This document shows, piece by piece, positions 34,356 through 42,081 of a stretch of DNA of 47,705 nt (its first letter is position 1; the number at the start of each line of letters is the position of its first letter). Location of the stretch: contig JALUWV010000064.1 in NCBI GenBank assembly GCA_027019335.1, forward strand, positions 1-47,705, read 5' to 3'. The position numbers and the translations under genes are program-made. The notes beneath the pieces are model-generated. The model did not search any database and was not told the DNA's origin. It worked only from the letters and a program-made list of their open reading frames with translations. Source of the stretch: Sulfurimonas sp. (lineage in GTDB: Bacteria; Campylobacterota; Campylobacteria; Campylobacterales; Sulfurimonadaceae).

Positions 34356-35114
34356 TTGCTTTATTTGGTAGAACATTTTTACTCTATTCAAGGTGAAGGA
34401 AAACGCACAGGGACACCTTCACTCTTTTTTCGCTTTGGCGGGTGCAATATGCGTTGTGAAGGTTTCGCTTGTACTGAAAAAGCAGAAGATGGCACAGAAG
34501 TTATAGGCTGTGATACGGTTTATGCTGTAAACAAAGAGCATTTTTCACACTCGTGGATACCCATCATAAAAAGTGAAGAACTTTTAAATGTTTTAGCCCT
34601 TTATGAGCTACCCGAGGGTGTAGATATAGTTCTCACAGGTGGTGAACCACTCATCTATGCGAATGATGCAGTTTTTGTTGCATTTTTAGAAGAGTTGCAC
34701 TCTCGTGGGCATCAGATTACTTTTGAGACCAATGGCTCTTTGGGTGTTGATTTTGAAAAGTACCCCATTTATAAAGAGTGTATTTTTGCACTCTCTGTGA
34801 AACTCTCAAATTCACTAGAACCTTTAAGTAAACGTATCCGTGGCGGTGTGATTTATACTATTGCTTCACAAGCGAAAGATGCTTTTTTTAAATTTAGTAT
34901 TGATGCAGATTCTATTGGTTTAGGACTTGAAGCGGAGATTGATGAGATATGCCTGCACTCTCCAAAAACAAAAGTTTATTGTATGCCTTTAGGGGGTACA
35001 AAAGCACAAATTGAAGCCAATACTGAGCCTCTCATAGAGTTTTGTAAGGCAAAAGGGTATAACTTTAGCGATAGATTACATATTCGTATTTGGGATGCAA
35101 ATAAAGGAGTTTAG
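34356..35114 (+). CDS. queE: 7-carboxy-7-deazaguanine synthase QueE
   Basis: This 252-residue radical-SAM enzyme converts 6-carboxytetrahydropterin to 7-carboxy-7-deazaguanine in queuosine synthesis. It starts at a TTG with LVEHFYSIQGEGKRTGTPSLFFRFGGC. The cluster-binding cysteines are CNMRCEGFAC, spaced C-X3-C-X4-C rather than the canonical C-X3-C-X2-C. VLTGGEPLIY is the SAM motif. The sequence after the cluster has a family-like TEKAEDGTEVIGCDTVYAV. It is directly followed by queD, which makes its substrate. Confidence 0.93.
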   Translation: MLYLVEHFYSIQGEGKRTGTPSLFFRFGGCNMRCEGFACTEKAEDGTEVIGCDTVYAVNKEHFSHSWIPIIKSEELLNVLALYELPEGVDIVLTGGEPLIYANDAVFVAFLEELHSRGHQITFETNGSLGVDFEKYPIYKECIFALSVKLSNSLEPLSKRIRGGVIYTIASQAKDAFFKFSIDADSIGLGLEAEIDEICLHSPKTKVYCMPLGGTKAQIEANTEPLIEFCKAKGYNFSDRLHIRIWDANKGV

Positions 35115-35696
35115 ATGATTATACGAAAAGAGTTTAAGTTTGAAAATGCACATATAGTCCGCGGTTGTTCTTCTGTAAAATGCCGTAGTTCTTTGCATGG
35201 ACACTCTTATAAAATTGAACTACTTTTTGAATCAAATTTTTTAGATAATGGGCAGATGGTCTATGATTTTGGACTCATGAAACAAAATATGAAAGCGCTT
35301 GTGGAGAGTTTTGACCATGCCATTACTCTTTGGAGTGGTGATGGTGAAAAATATGTCGCAGATATGAAAGCCCACTCAGATAGATGGGTAGAACTCCCTG
35401 TCTCTCCCTCTGCAGAACAGTTCTCTCGAGTCATATATGTGATGATAGACCGACTCCTCCAACTCACTTCCACCGTCAATGGTGAAAAAGAGGTAAAACT
35501 ACACTCCGTCATCGTACATGAAACTGCCACAGGGTATGCACAAGCCTTTAAAGAGGATGCCTACTCGGTAAATATGGGAGTGATTCCGCTAGACGAGATT
35601 ATTTTTTCCGAGGAAGTGAGAAATGATTGGAACGATAAAGAACTTTTTGAAAAAATAAAACGCAATGAATCTTTTGTAAATCCACTAAGTGTTTAG
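35115..35696 (+). CDS. queD: 6-carboxytetrahydropterin synthase QueD
   Basis: QueD makes 6-carboxy-5,6,7,8-tetrahydropterin from dihydroneopterin triphosphate, upstream of QueE. Zinc ligands are in FKFENAHIVRG (His) and LHGHSYKIELLF (HGH). The cysteines of GCSSVKCRSS are at the usual catalytic position. DFGLMKQNMKALVESFDHAITL and VIVHETATGYA complete the family motifs. At 193 residues it is longer than E. coli QueD (about 120), with insertions around WSGDGEKYVADMKAHSDRW. It begins on the base after the queE stop. Confidence 0.94.
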   Translation: MIIRKEFKFENAHIVRGCSSVKCRSSLHGHSYKIELLFESNFLDNGQMVYDFGLMKQNMKALVESFDHAITLWSGDGEKYVADMKAHSDRWVELPVSPSAEQFSRVIYVMIDRLLQLTSTVNGEKEVKLHSVIVHETATGYAQAFKEDAYSVNMGVIPLDEIIFSEEVRNDWNDKELFEKIKRNESFVNPLSV

Positions 35697-35845
35697 TTGT
35701 CTTCCTATTTAAACATATTGAAAGTGGTGATTTACTCGATATAGTCAATCATCCAAACAAAGAAAAATTTGCTCATCAAAGATTTTTAAAAACTATCATT
35801 CCAAGTCGTAAATTAACAAAACAATATCTAGGAGCATCAAAATGA
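35696..35845 (+). pseudogene. remnant of the toxin gene of a CopG-antitoxin pair
   Basis: An open frame without start codon reads VVFLFKHIESGDLLDIVNHP and continues to FLKTIIPSRKLTKQYLGASK, ending with TGA inside ATGA at the antitoxin start. From memory, toxins paired with this antitoxin type have an ESGDLLDIIEHPN segment, then a central strand region (about 20-25 residues) and then FLKTIIPSRKATKKYL. Here the N-terminal part and that central segment are missing, which points to two deletions. The four-base overlap with the antitoxin is the arrangement expected of an intact pair. A functional toxin is very unlikely. Confidence 0.7.
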
Positions 35846-36126
35846 AAAAGTTTACTTTAGAAGATGAAGAGATGGAACTTTTAGATTCACTGGAATCTAA
35901 TGAATGGAACTCTGTAGAAAATCTAAAAGATGAGATAGCTTCACATCAAGTGATTGCAAGAAATACACTTAAAAAAGATAAAAGAGTTAATCTTCGTATG
36001 TCATCTAAAGATTTAGAGGATATTAAAACATATGCAATAGAAGAAGGTCTGCCTTATCAAACACTTATGTCAAGTGTACTTCATAAATTTATTAGTGGTA
36101 GACTTGTAGATAGACAAGCAGGATAA
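35842..36126 (+). CDS. CopG-like ribbon-helix-helix antitoxin
   Basis: This 94-residue antitoxin is complete. An acidic N-terminus (TLEDEEMELLDSLESNEWNS) would bind the toxin. It is followed by ARNTLKKDKRVNLRMSSKDLEDIK, and YAIEEGLPYQTLMSSVLHKF is the ribbon-helix-helix DNA-binding part. This is the common CopG/BrnA-like antitoxin architecture of Campylobacterota. The toxin gene just upstream is a deleted remnant, so this antitoxin is an orphan. It may still repress its own promoter or neutralise a related toxin elsewhere. AGGAG stands before its ATG. Confidence 0.85.
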   Translation: MKKFTLEDEEMELLDSLESNEWNSVENLKDEIASHQVIARNTLKKDKRVNLRMSSKDLEDIKTYAIEEGLPYQTLMSSVLHKFISGRLVDRQAG

Positions 36127-36185
36127 CAAGGCAAACTAGCCAATCATATTGAGTCCAAAATTTCAACTTTGATTATAACACCCTC

Positions 36186-37403
36186 TTAGTCACTAACCAA
36201 ACTTACAAAATGACTCGAAGTAAAATTAAACTTTGTAGATATGATTTTGACACTTGCTTCTGCATTTAAAATACTACACTCTTCGTCTATCATAATGTAG
36301 GCATTTGCATAGGCAAGGGGGGAAATCATTCCTGGTGCAAAGTGTTCACATACTACAAAATACTCTCCATCGTAAACCCCTGGAACTATGGAGCGACGAC
36401 CTGCTCGAAGTTTGTATTCATGTTTCATTTTCGCTTGAATAGGGCGGATGAATTTTGCTTTTGTACCACTCATGGCATGGATGATACTCTGCCCAAAGAG
36501 TTCAAAGTTGATAGCAGCTGCGAGAGGATTTCCAGGGAGATTTAAAACTACAGTTTCTCCAACTTTCCCAAAAGTTGTTGGTTTCCCAGGTTTGATGTTT
36601 ACCTTGTCAAACAGTATCTCATAACCAAAGTCTCCAAAAGCTTCTTTGGTAAAATCAGCATCGCCGACACTCACACCCCCTGAAGTGATGACAAGGTCAC
36701 ACTCTAAAGCACTTTGTATATGGGCTTTGATGTCAATCATGGTATCTTGTGCTGTACCGATAAACTCTACCTCACAGCCTAACTCTTTGGCACGGGCTAA
36801 AAGGGTAGGGGTGTTTGTGTTGTAAAGTTGATACTCGGTGACTTGTTCAAAGTGCATTTTGAGTTCATTTCCAGAAGCAAAGAGTGCAACCCGTGGTTTT
36901 TTATGAACCTTAATATGACTTATCCCTTGGGAAGCTAGTAATGTAATCTGATGGGCATCAATCTTATCACCACGATGTAAAAGAATCTGCCCTTTTTTGA
37001 TGTCTTCACCACTAAGTCTAATGTGTTTAGAGAGGGTAAGGTTTTGGGGGAGTGTCACACCTGTTGGCGAGGGTGAAGTCTCTTCGATAGGGACAATACA
37101 CTGTGTCCCCATAGGGATACGAGCGCCTGTCATGATTTTGATAGCTTGCATATCTTCGAGAATTTCATGTGAGTTATCGCCTGCAAAAATGGTATGTTTT
37201 ACACTCACATCTTTTCCAGCATCGGCAACTTTTACAGCATAGCCATCCATTGCGGAGTTATCGTAAGGGGGGAGATTATGTGTCGCTGTGATATTTTCTG
37301 CGAGAATAGAACCTAATGCTTCTTCAATGGGAATGATGTTGATGGACTTTGGTTTTGTGTTGGTGTAAATGAGTTCAAGTGCATGTTCAATAGAGACTGC
37401 CAT
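36186..37403 (-). CDS. moeA: molybdopterin molybdenumtransferase MoeA
   Basis: MoeA inserts molybdate (or tungstate) into adenylated molybdopterin. The 405-residue protein has the DNSAMDGYAVK motif, IMTGARIPMG, TSGGVSVGDADFTKEAFG and the intact LPGNPLAAAINFELFG loop, with domain IV from about residue 335. It is the last gene of the minus-strand operon with moaD, moaE, the moeA paralog and the gene at 37406. The retained PGNP loop suggests this copy is the standard molybdenum insertase. Confidence 0.94.
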   Translation of the reverse strand: MAVSIEHALELIYTNTKPKSINIIPIEEALGSILAENITATHNLPPYDNSAMDGYAVKVADAGKDVSVKHTIFAGDNSHEILEDMQAIKIMTGARIPMGTQCIVPIEETSPSPTGVTLPQNLTLSKHIRLSGEDIKKGQILLHRGDKIDAHQITLLASQGISHIKVHKKPRVALFASGNELKMHFEQVTEYQLYNTNTPTLLARAKELGCEVEFIGTAQDTMIDIKAHIQSALECDLVITSGGVSVGDADFTKEAFGDFGYEILFDKVNIKPGKPTTFGKVGETVVLNLPGNPLAAAINFELFGQSIIHAMSGTKAKFIRPIQAKMKHEYKLRAGRRSIVPGVYDGEYFVVCEHFAPGMISPLAYANAYIMIDEECSILNAEASVKIISTKFNFTSSHFVSLVSD

Positions 37404-37405
37404 AG

Positions 37406-37954
37406 TTAGCTCCTTGAGGCATTTAACGCGAGTTGTGCCATGTTTTGTAAGTGACTTGATATATCGGATTTTTCTTCTATGGCTTTTTTGAGTTGGTTTA
37501 TAAAATACTCTTGTGTTCTTACATCAGCAATGTTAAAAGTGTATAAAACCCATTCAGGATTGAGGGCGATTTTTTCATTGTCGTGCGAGAGTGTAAAGTT
37601 TCTGTAGAGATTAATATCTGTGCCAGAGAGTAATGCTAAAACCTCCGTATAAAAGGGAGGAACCTCATAGTTGATGAGTTCTTTTAGTGTCTCTTGTGGG
37701 ATGCTTACATCGCTCTCTTCAAGTCCATTTTGTCCGATGATAAGGGCATCGCCTAAAAGGAGTTGTTCCCCTAAAAAATAGGCTTGTTTTTTTTCACTCA
37801 AGGCATTGGCATCGGTGAAAATGAGATGTTTTTGTAGCGTCACAATCTCATCAATTAAAATAGAGTTAAAAAAACTATAGGTTGTGTTGGCTTTCATCTC
37901 TATGTCGAGTGTTTTTACTGTTTGTGTCGTAGGTGAAATGGAAAAAGCTTGCAT
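37406..37954 (-). CDS. unknown protein in the molybdenum-cofactor operon
   Basis: This 182-residue soluble protein is one I do not recognise. There are no membrane helices, no Cys clusters and no nucleotide-binding motif. It is acidic, with many Leu/Ile helices and a central stretch ISPTTQTVKTLDIEMKANTT near the start. Its start (37954) overlaps the moeA-paralog stop, and it ends two bases before the MoeA start, so it is co-translated between two MoeA-type proteins. A role in cofactor insertion or delivery is inferred from position only. Confidence 0.72.
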   Translation of the reverse strand: MQAFSISPTTQTVKTLDIEMKANTTYSFFNSILIDEIVTLQKHLIFTDANALSEKKQAYFLGEQLLLGDALIIGQNGLEESDVSIPQETLKELINYEVPPFYTEVLALLSGTDINLYRNFTLSHDNEKIALNPEWVLYTFNIADVRTQEYFINQLKKAIEEKSDISSHLQNMAQLALNASRS

Positions 37955-39165
37955 TAAAAATCCTCTAGCAAGATAACATTGACAAAAGTCCCTGCTTCTA
38001 AAAATTTATCTTCCTCTCCTGCGACCATGAGGGCGCTTTTGTGAAGCATATTGGTAAGAATGGCTGAACTTCCGATGATTTTATCTTGAAAGTTTACAAA
38101 GTACTCACCATCTTCAACGACAACATTACAAGCAGTAAACTCTGTAAAACGGCTCCGCTTTTTAAAGTCCTCTTGCAGTTTTGCGGCAACTTGTTTAAAG
38201 GGTCTTGCTTTCCCAAGCATTTTAGCAATGAGGGGGAGGGCATACAAGATGGCTGTGACTGTTGAGGAGTAGGCAAATCCTGGGAGTGCCAAGATAAACT
38301 TACTCTGCATTTGTGCGACTAAAAGATGACGCCCAGGTTTGATACCGACTCCTTTGTAAACGACTTCTGCACCCAAACGTGGAACGATATCTTTGACAAA
38401 GTCATAATCCCCGACACTCACACCTCCTGTACTTACCAAGATGTCTGCATTTGCTAAGGCATTTTCAAAGGTATGCATGATGGCATCACGATTGTCAGGG
38501 GCTGTACCGAGTTGGATAACCTCTGCTCCAGCTTGTTCAAAAAGGGCTGCTAAGGTGTAATTATTTGAACTACGGATTTGTGCAGGATTGTCACTATTTT
38601 CACCAAGGTCTAAAATCTCACTCCCTGTGGCAATGACGGCAACACGAGGGCGGATAGCAACTTTGACCATGACTTGATTGAGTCCTGCCATGACACCAAT
38701 CTCTGCAAAACCGATTTTTGTCCCTTTTTTGATGAGTGTTTGACCTGCCTTGTAACCCTCCCCAATAGGACGCACGGAAAAGCCAAGAGGCACTGGTTCG
38801 TCGATAGTGATTTTTCCATCAGCATAAGTAACATTCTCGATTTGGATGAGGGTGTCTGCACCGCTAGGCATCATAGAACCTGTAAATGTTTTGATACACT
38901 CTCCCTCTTGCAGGAGACGAGTTTCATCATGTCCAGCAGGATTGTCTCCTAAGACAGTTAGCTCTTTTTTGGCTAAATCAGTATGTTTAACCGCATAACC
39001 ATCCATAGAAGCAGTTGGAAACTGCGGGTCGTTAAACTCTGCGACAATGTCCTCAAATAAAACACGACCAAGAGAAGCATTGAGGGCAACTCTTTCGTAT
39101 CTACTCGAATTTACATCTAGTAAATCCAACATATTTTGACTCGTTTCATACGATATAAAATCCAC
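37954..39165 (-). CDS. MoeA paralog with altered PGNP loop
   Basis: A 403-residue MoeA-family protein. It has PTASMDGYAVKHTDL, TGSMMPSGADTLIQIENV, VSTGGVSVGDYDFVKDIVPR and the C-terminal domain IV (VVEDGEYFVNFQDKII). The MoeA substrate loop that reads LPGNP in the neighbour is LPGFAYSSTVTA here, so the second Pro and the Asn are missing. This suggests altered metal or substrate handling, for example tungsten versus molybdenum, or a partner role in a hetero-oligomer. It is the third gene of the operon, ten bases after moaE. Confidence 0.9.
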   Translation of the reverse strand: MDFISYETSQNMLDLLDVNSSRYERVALNASLGRVLFEDIVAEFNDPQFPTASMDGYAVKHTDLAKKELTVLGDNPAGHDETRLLQEGECIKTFTGSMMPSGADTLIQIENVTYADGKITIDEPVPLGFSVRPIGEGYKAGQTLIKKGTKIGFAEIGVMAGLNQVMVKVAIRPRVAVIATGSEILDLGENSDNPAQIRSSNNYTLAALFEQAGAEVIQLGTAPDNRDAIMHTFENALANADILVSTGGVSVGDYDFVKDIVPRLGAEVVYKGVGIKPGRHLLVAQMQSKFILALPGFAYSSTVTAILYALPLIAKMLGKARPFKQVAAKLQEDFKKRSRFTEFTACNVVVEDGEYFVNFQDKIIGSSAILTNMLHKSALMVAGEEDKFLEAGTFVNVILLEDF

Positions 39166-39175
39166 ATCTTATCCT

Positions 39176-39616
39176 TTAGTTTGCAAGTAATCCACTGCCT
39201 TTGATAGCAGTAGAACGCTCAAGTGCATAGCGGCGCTTTCCATCTTTTAAGTCATATTTCCAGATAGGGGCGGAGGCTTTAAAATCTTCTACAAATGCAT
39301 CGATAAACTCTAAGGCAACTCTGCGTTTTGGTGAAAATACAGCGGCAATATAAGAGGACTCATGTAACAAAACATCGCCTCTTGAGTGTGCCATCTTGAT
39401 GATAGCCCCTTTCTCTTGTGCTTTTTTTTGCCAAGAGGCAAACCAAGAGTTGAGGATGGGTTCATAGATGTCAAAGCTCAGCCCATCAATGCCATCTTCA
39501 CTACGAACTGTTCCTATAAAAGGGATGTACGCACCATAGTTACTTTGTGCCTCTTGTGCATACCAATCTTCTAAAATCTTTGGCACATTGAGTGCGCCAT
39601 CATACAAGTAGAGCAT
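39176..39616 (-). CDS. moaE: molybdopterin synthase catalytic subunit MoaE
   Basis: MoaE with MoaD converts cyclic pyranopterin monophosphate to molybdopterin by adding two sulfurs. The 146-residue protein has the GAYIPFIGTVRSEDG strand, LSFDIYEP, MAHSRGDVLLHESS and APIWKYD, where the Lys is the conserved catalytic one. The C-terminus (KRRYALERSTAIKG) is basic and shorter than in E. coli. It follows moaD by three bases in the same minus-strand operon. Confidence 0.94.
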   Translation of the reverse strand: MLYLYDGALNVPKILEDWYAQEAQSNYGAYIPFIGTVRSEDGIDGLSFDIYEPILNSWFASWQKKAQEKGAIIKMAHSRGDVLLHESSYIAAVFSPKRRVALEFIDAFVEDFKASAPIWKYDLKDGKRRYALERSTAIKGSGLLAN

Positions 39617-39619
39617 ATT

Positions 39620-39841
39620 TCAACCACCACAAACAGGAGGTAAGAGGGAAATTTTGTCTCCATCTTTGAGTGTTCCCTCTAAAGAAGAGATGAGTGTGTC
39701 ATTGAGTGCAACTGCTGAGTTTGTGAGCCACTCATGCAAACTTGCATCTGCTTGTAAAATTGCTGCGAGTTGGCGCAAGTCTGTAATCTCTAACTCAAGG
39801 GCATCTTTTTGTATCGGTCCTAAAAATTCAACACGTACCAT
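39620..39841 (-). CDS. moaD: molybdopterin synthase sulfur carrier MoaD
   Basis: A 73-residue ubiquitin-fold sulfur carrier. The C-terminus SLLPPVCGG ends in the Gly-Gly that is thiocarboxylated by MoeB and donates sulfur to MoaE. The start VRVEFLGPIQKDALELEI and the DGDKIS(L)LPPV end are typical. It is the first gene of the operon. AAAGG stands about eight bases before the ATG. The divergent gene is mqnA. A MoeB gene is not in the window. Confidence 0.94.
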   Translation of the reverse strand: MVRVEFLGPIQKDALELEITDLRQLAAILQADASLHEWLTNSAVALNDTLISSLEGTLKDGDKISLLPPVCGG

Positions 39842-39896
39842 CTGTATAACCTTTATAATAATTGACGAAATTATATCTAAGATAAGTTAAGTGCTG

Positions 39897-39902
39897 TATA
39901 AT
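39897..39902 (+). promoter_or_regulatory. -10 box of mqnA, possibly leaderless
   Basis: TATAAT, six bases before the ATG at 39909, with no ribosome-binding sequence between. An in-frame upstream ATG lies inside or before this box and would not be on the transcript. Confidence 0.45.
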
Positions 39903-39908
39903 CACACT

Positions 39909-40580
39909 ATGATTTTTGGCAAGATAGAGTATCTCAACTTATTACCTTTTCATGTGTTTATGAAACGCTTCACCAGAAGTTCGCAAGAGCGAATGAGTAT
40001 GCAGTACTATAAAAATGTGCCTTCTTCGATTAACACTCGTTTTGTAGCACGAAAAGCAGATGCAGCATTTATATCGAGCATAGCGGCGAAGAAGTATCCT
40101 CATGTTGGCTTAGGCATTATCGCTAAAAAAGAAGTGTTGAGTGTTCTTTTAGTACCACAAGATGAGTATGAAAAAGATAGTGCCTCTGCTTCTTCCAATG
40201 CCTTAACAAAGGTTTTAGGTTTAGAGGGAAAAGTGATGATAGGGGATAGGGCATTGTCTTACTTCTTTGAAGGAAAAGAGCATATTGATTTGGCTCAAGA
40301 GTGGCATAAGCGTTATGGAGTTCCTTTTGTTTTTGCGCTTTTATGTTTTCATAAAGAAAAAAGTCTTTACACTCAAATAGAACATAAGTTTCTCAAATCC
40401 CCCGTAAAAATCCCCCAATACTTACTTCAAAAAGCTTCGAAAAAGACAGGAATAAGTGCGAAAAATATTTTATACTACCTCAACTATATCTCTTATGATT
40501 TAGATGCTTCTGCTAAAAGGGGATTGAAGCTTTTTTATAAGCTTCATTACGCTACAATTACAACTCGAAAAAATTTTTAA
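39909..40580 (+). CDS. mqnA: MqnA-like chorismate dehydratase (futalosine menaquinone pathway)
   Basis: MqnA dehydrates chorismate to 3-enolpyruvoyl-benzoate, the first step of the futalosine route to menaquinone used by Campylobacterota. The ~224-residue protein starts with IFGKIEYLNLLPFHVFMKR, similar to the MqnA start with its N-terminal Leu-Asn-x-x-Pro. Further on are DAAFISSIAAKKY (binding-protein-like), GKVMIGDRAL and LAQEWHKRYGVPFVFALLCF. It has the periplasmic-binding-protein-like fold but no signal peptide. The start at 39909 is preferred because the upstream part contains the -10 box. The last bases of the gene hold a hairpin and the rpsU promoter. Confidence 0.82.
   Translation: MIFGKIEYLNLLPFHVFMKRFTRSSQERMSMQYYKNVPSSINTRFVARKADAAFISSIAAKKYPHVGLGIIAKKEVLSVLLVPQDEYEKDSASASSNALTKVLGLEGKVMIGDRALSYFFEGKEHIDLAQEWHKRYGVPFVFALLCFHKEKSLYTQIEHKFLKSPVKIPQYLLQKASKKTGISAKNILYYLNYISYDLDASAKRGLKLFYKLHYATITTRKNF
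40525..40558 (+). promoter_or_regulatory. hairpin and -10 box before rpsU
   Basis: TGAAGCTT (40525-40532) pairs perfectly with AAGCTTCA (40539-40546) around a six-base loop. It is followed by TACAAT (40553-40558), a likely -10 box for rpsU, 41 bases before its ATG. The hairpin lies within mqnA codons and may attenuate read-through, but it has no T-run after it. Confidence 0.35.
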
Positions 40581-40599
40581 AGAAAGTGGGTGATGTGAT

Positions 40600-40812
40600 A
40601 TGCCTGGTATCGTACTACGCCATGACGATAATTTTGATGCTTCTTACAGACGTTTTAAAAAGCAGACTGACCGTAACTTAATCGTTACAGAAGCTCGTGC
40701 TCGCCGTTTCCATGAAACTGAAACTGAAAAACGTAAGAAATTCAAAATAGCTTCTCGTAAAAAGATGTTAAAACGTCTTTATATGATGAGACGTTATGAA
40801 TCACGCCTGTAA
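40600..40812 (+). CDS. rpsU: 30S ribosomal protein S21
   Basis: bS21, 70 residues, a small very basic protein at the platform of the 30S subunit near the anti-Shine-Dalgarno. [21 protein letters not shown] is the standard start, followed by basic helices ([21 protein letters not shown]). Its Shine-Dalgarno is weak (GTGGG at nine bases). It ends before a strong terminator and probably has its own promoter in the 3' end of mqnA. Confidence 0.97.
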   Translation: MPGIVLRHDDNFDASYRRFKKQTDRNLIVTEARARRFHETETEKRKKFKIASRKKMLKRLYMMRRYESRL

Positions 40813-40817
40813 CAATT

Positions 40818-40850
40818 TATCTTAAGCCTTTTGGCTTAAGATATTTTTTT
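40818..40850 (+). terminator. Rho-independent terminator after rpsU
   Basis: A perfect 11-base-pair stem (TATCTTAAGCC, 40818-40828, with GGCTTAAGATA, 40833-40843) has a TTTT loop and is followed by seven T. It starts six bases after the rpsU stop. The opposite strand has no comparable T run, so it acts mainly on plus-strand transcription. Confidence 0.93.
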
Positions 40851-40859
40851 CTCTATCAA

Positions 40860-42080
40860 CTAAAACGCAACTCCAAATCCCATAATCATCTGAAAATCAT
40901 TTTGAAGTGGTATAGCACCATCGCTAGCAGCTGTCGGACTTTTTACATAATCCCAAATCCCTGAAATATCAAAATCTAGCCAAGAGAGTAAACTGTTTTG
41001 TAAAACAAGTACCATATGATGCTTGTAAACCCCTGCTTCACGTGTTGTGTATGTCAGCTTATAATCGTAAGTCAATTTTGTCATTGTATTGATTTTATAT
41101 TTATATTGTGTGCTTGCTTCCAAGGCAGGAGAAAAAGCAGTTTTTTGTGTTGCTGTATCTACCGTTGCATGGCGAGTATAAACAAACGCAGGCCCTCCCG
41201 AAAAACTCCATCTCGTTTTTGATGTGTCCAAGAGTGTGTACCCTACCCCTACCCCAGCAGTGATTTGTGCATCAATATTTTTAAATTTATCAATATAAAG
41301 TTCTGAAAAAAGAGGTGTCCAAAAAAAGTTTCTACTCAAAAAAATATCATACTTTTCATTAAAACGATGGTCATTAGATATTTCTACCTTCTCTTTAGAA
41401 GAGACACGTCCCAAATAGCTCAAAGCCAAATGTGACTCAGAACTTCTTCTTTGAAGTTTAAGATTTGCGGTAAAATCCTGCTGGTCGCTATTACCACTAC
41501 GCATATCCAAACCTATACTTGCTTTCCCACTCCACAGATTTCGCTCTGCATTGGCATCTCGGGCAAAAGAGACAATCTGTTTTTTTGCAAAATCATACTT
41601 GTTCTCACCTTGTATAATCGTCAGTTTCTCTCCCTTTAAACGCAAAATACCTTTAATAGAAGCTAAATTTTCAATATTGACACGCATGAGATGATAACTT
41701 TTTATCTGTGCAACATCTGCAAGTTTAAAAGTGTATAAACCGATTTCTTTGCTATCAAATTCAAGCCTGTCATCATAAAGTGCTTTAATGTTCCCCCTAA
41801 ACCACTCTCCTGATTTTGTCTGTACCCAATCATATTTTTTAGGTGTAGGAGAGAGTTTCTCCCATTTTGCTTCTAGCTTTGCTAAATCTACCTTGCCCTT
41901 GCTATCGGTTGCCGCTATCACATCTTGTATATCTAAAATTCTTTTGACTTTTTTATCGGCTGCTTCTGCCTTTTTTCTAATGGCATTCTCACTCAAACCA
42001 GAACTGTCTTTCACAACAGTAAGTCTCTCTTGTGCCTGTAACAAAAAAGTACTCAAGAAAAAGAAAATAATTATTTTCAT
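40860..42080 (-). CDS. DUF481-type outer-membrane/secreted protein
   Basis: This protein of about 406 residues has a signal peptide (MKIIIFFFLSTFLLQAQ). An N-terminal region of about 150 residues contains a charged helix (RKKAEAADKKVKRILDIQD) and WFRGNIKALYDDRLEFDSKEI. The C-terminal ~230 residues are amphipathic beta strands of DUF481, such as WSGKASIGLDMRSGNSDQQD, LALSYLGRVS and WSFSGGPAFVYTRHAT, ending in IMGFGVAF with the terminal Phe of a beta barrel. The start at 42080 (signal peptide) is used rather than upstream Mets inside dgt; it begins two bases after the dgt stop codon. Confidence 0.82.
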   Translation of the reverse strand: MKIIIFFFLSTFLLQAQERLTVVKDSSGLSENAIRKKAEAADKKVKRILDIQDVIAATDSKGKVDLAKLEAKWEKLSPTPKKYDWVQTKSGEWFRGNIKALYDDRLEFDSKEIGLYTFKLADVAQIKSYHLMRVNIENLASIKGILRLKGEKLTIIQGENKYDFAKKQIVSFARDANAERNLWSGKASIGLDMRSGNSDQQDFTANLKLQRRSSESHLALSYLGRVSSKEKVEISNDHRFNEKYDIFLSRNFFWTPLFSELYIDKFKNIDAQITAGVGVGYTLLDTSKTRWSFSGGPAFVYTRHATVDTATQKTAFSPALEASTQYKYKINTMTKLTYDYKLTYTTREAGVYKHHMVLVLQNSLLSWLDFDISGIWDYVKSPTAASDGAIPLQNDFQMIMGFGVAF

Positions 42081-42081
42081 A

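Noticed and set aside
36127-36185. Short gap after the orphan antitoxin as an attachment site or transposon end
   Set aside because: No direct or inverted repeats and no tRNA were seen.
36317-36322. Run of six G (C on the coding strand) in moeA, and a second at 37267-37272
   Set aside because: They encode proline codons within conserved MoeA sequence and are shorter than typical variable tracts.
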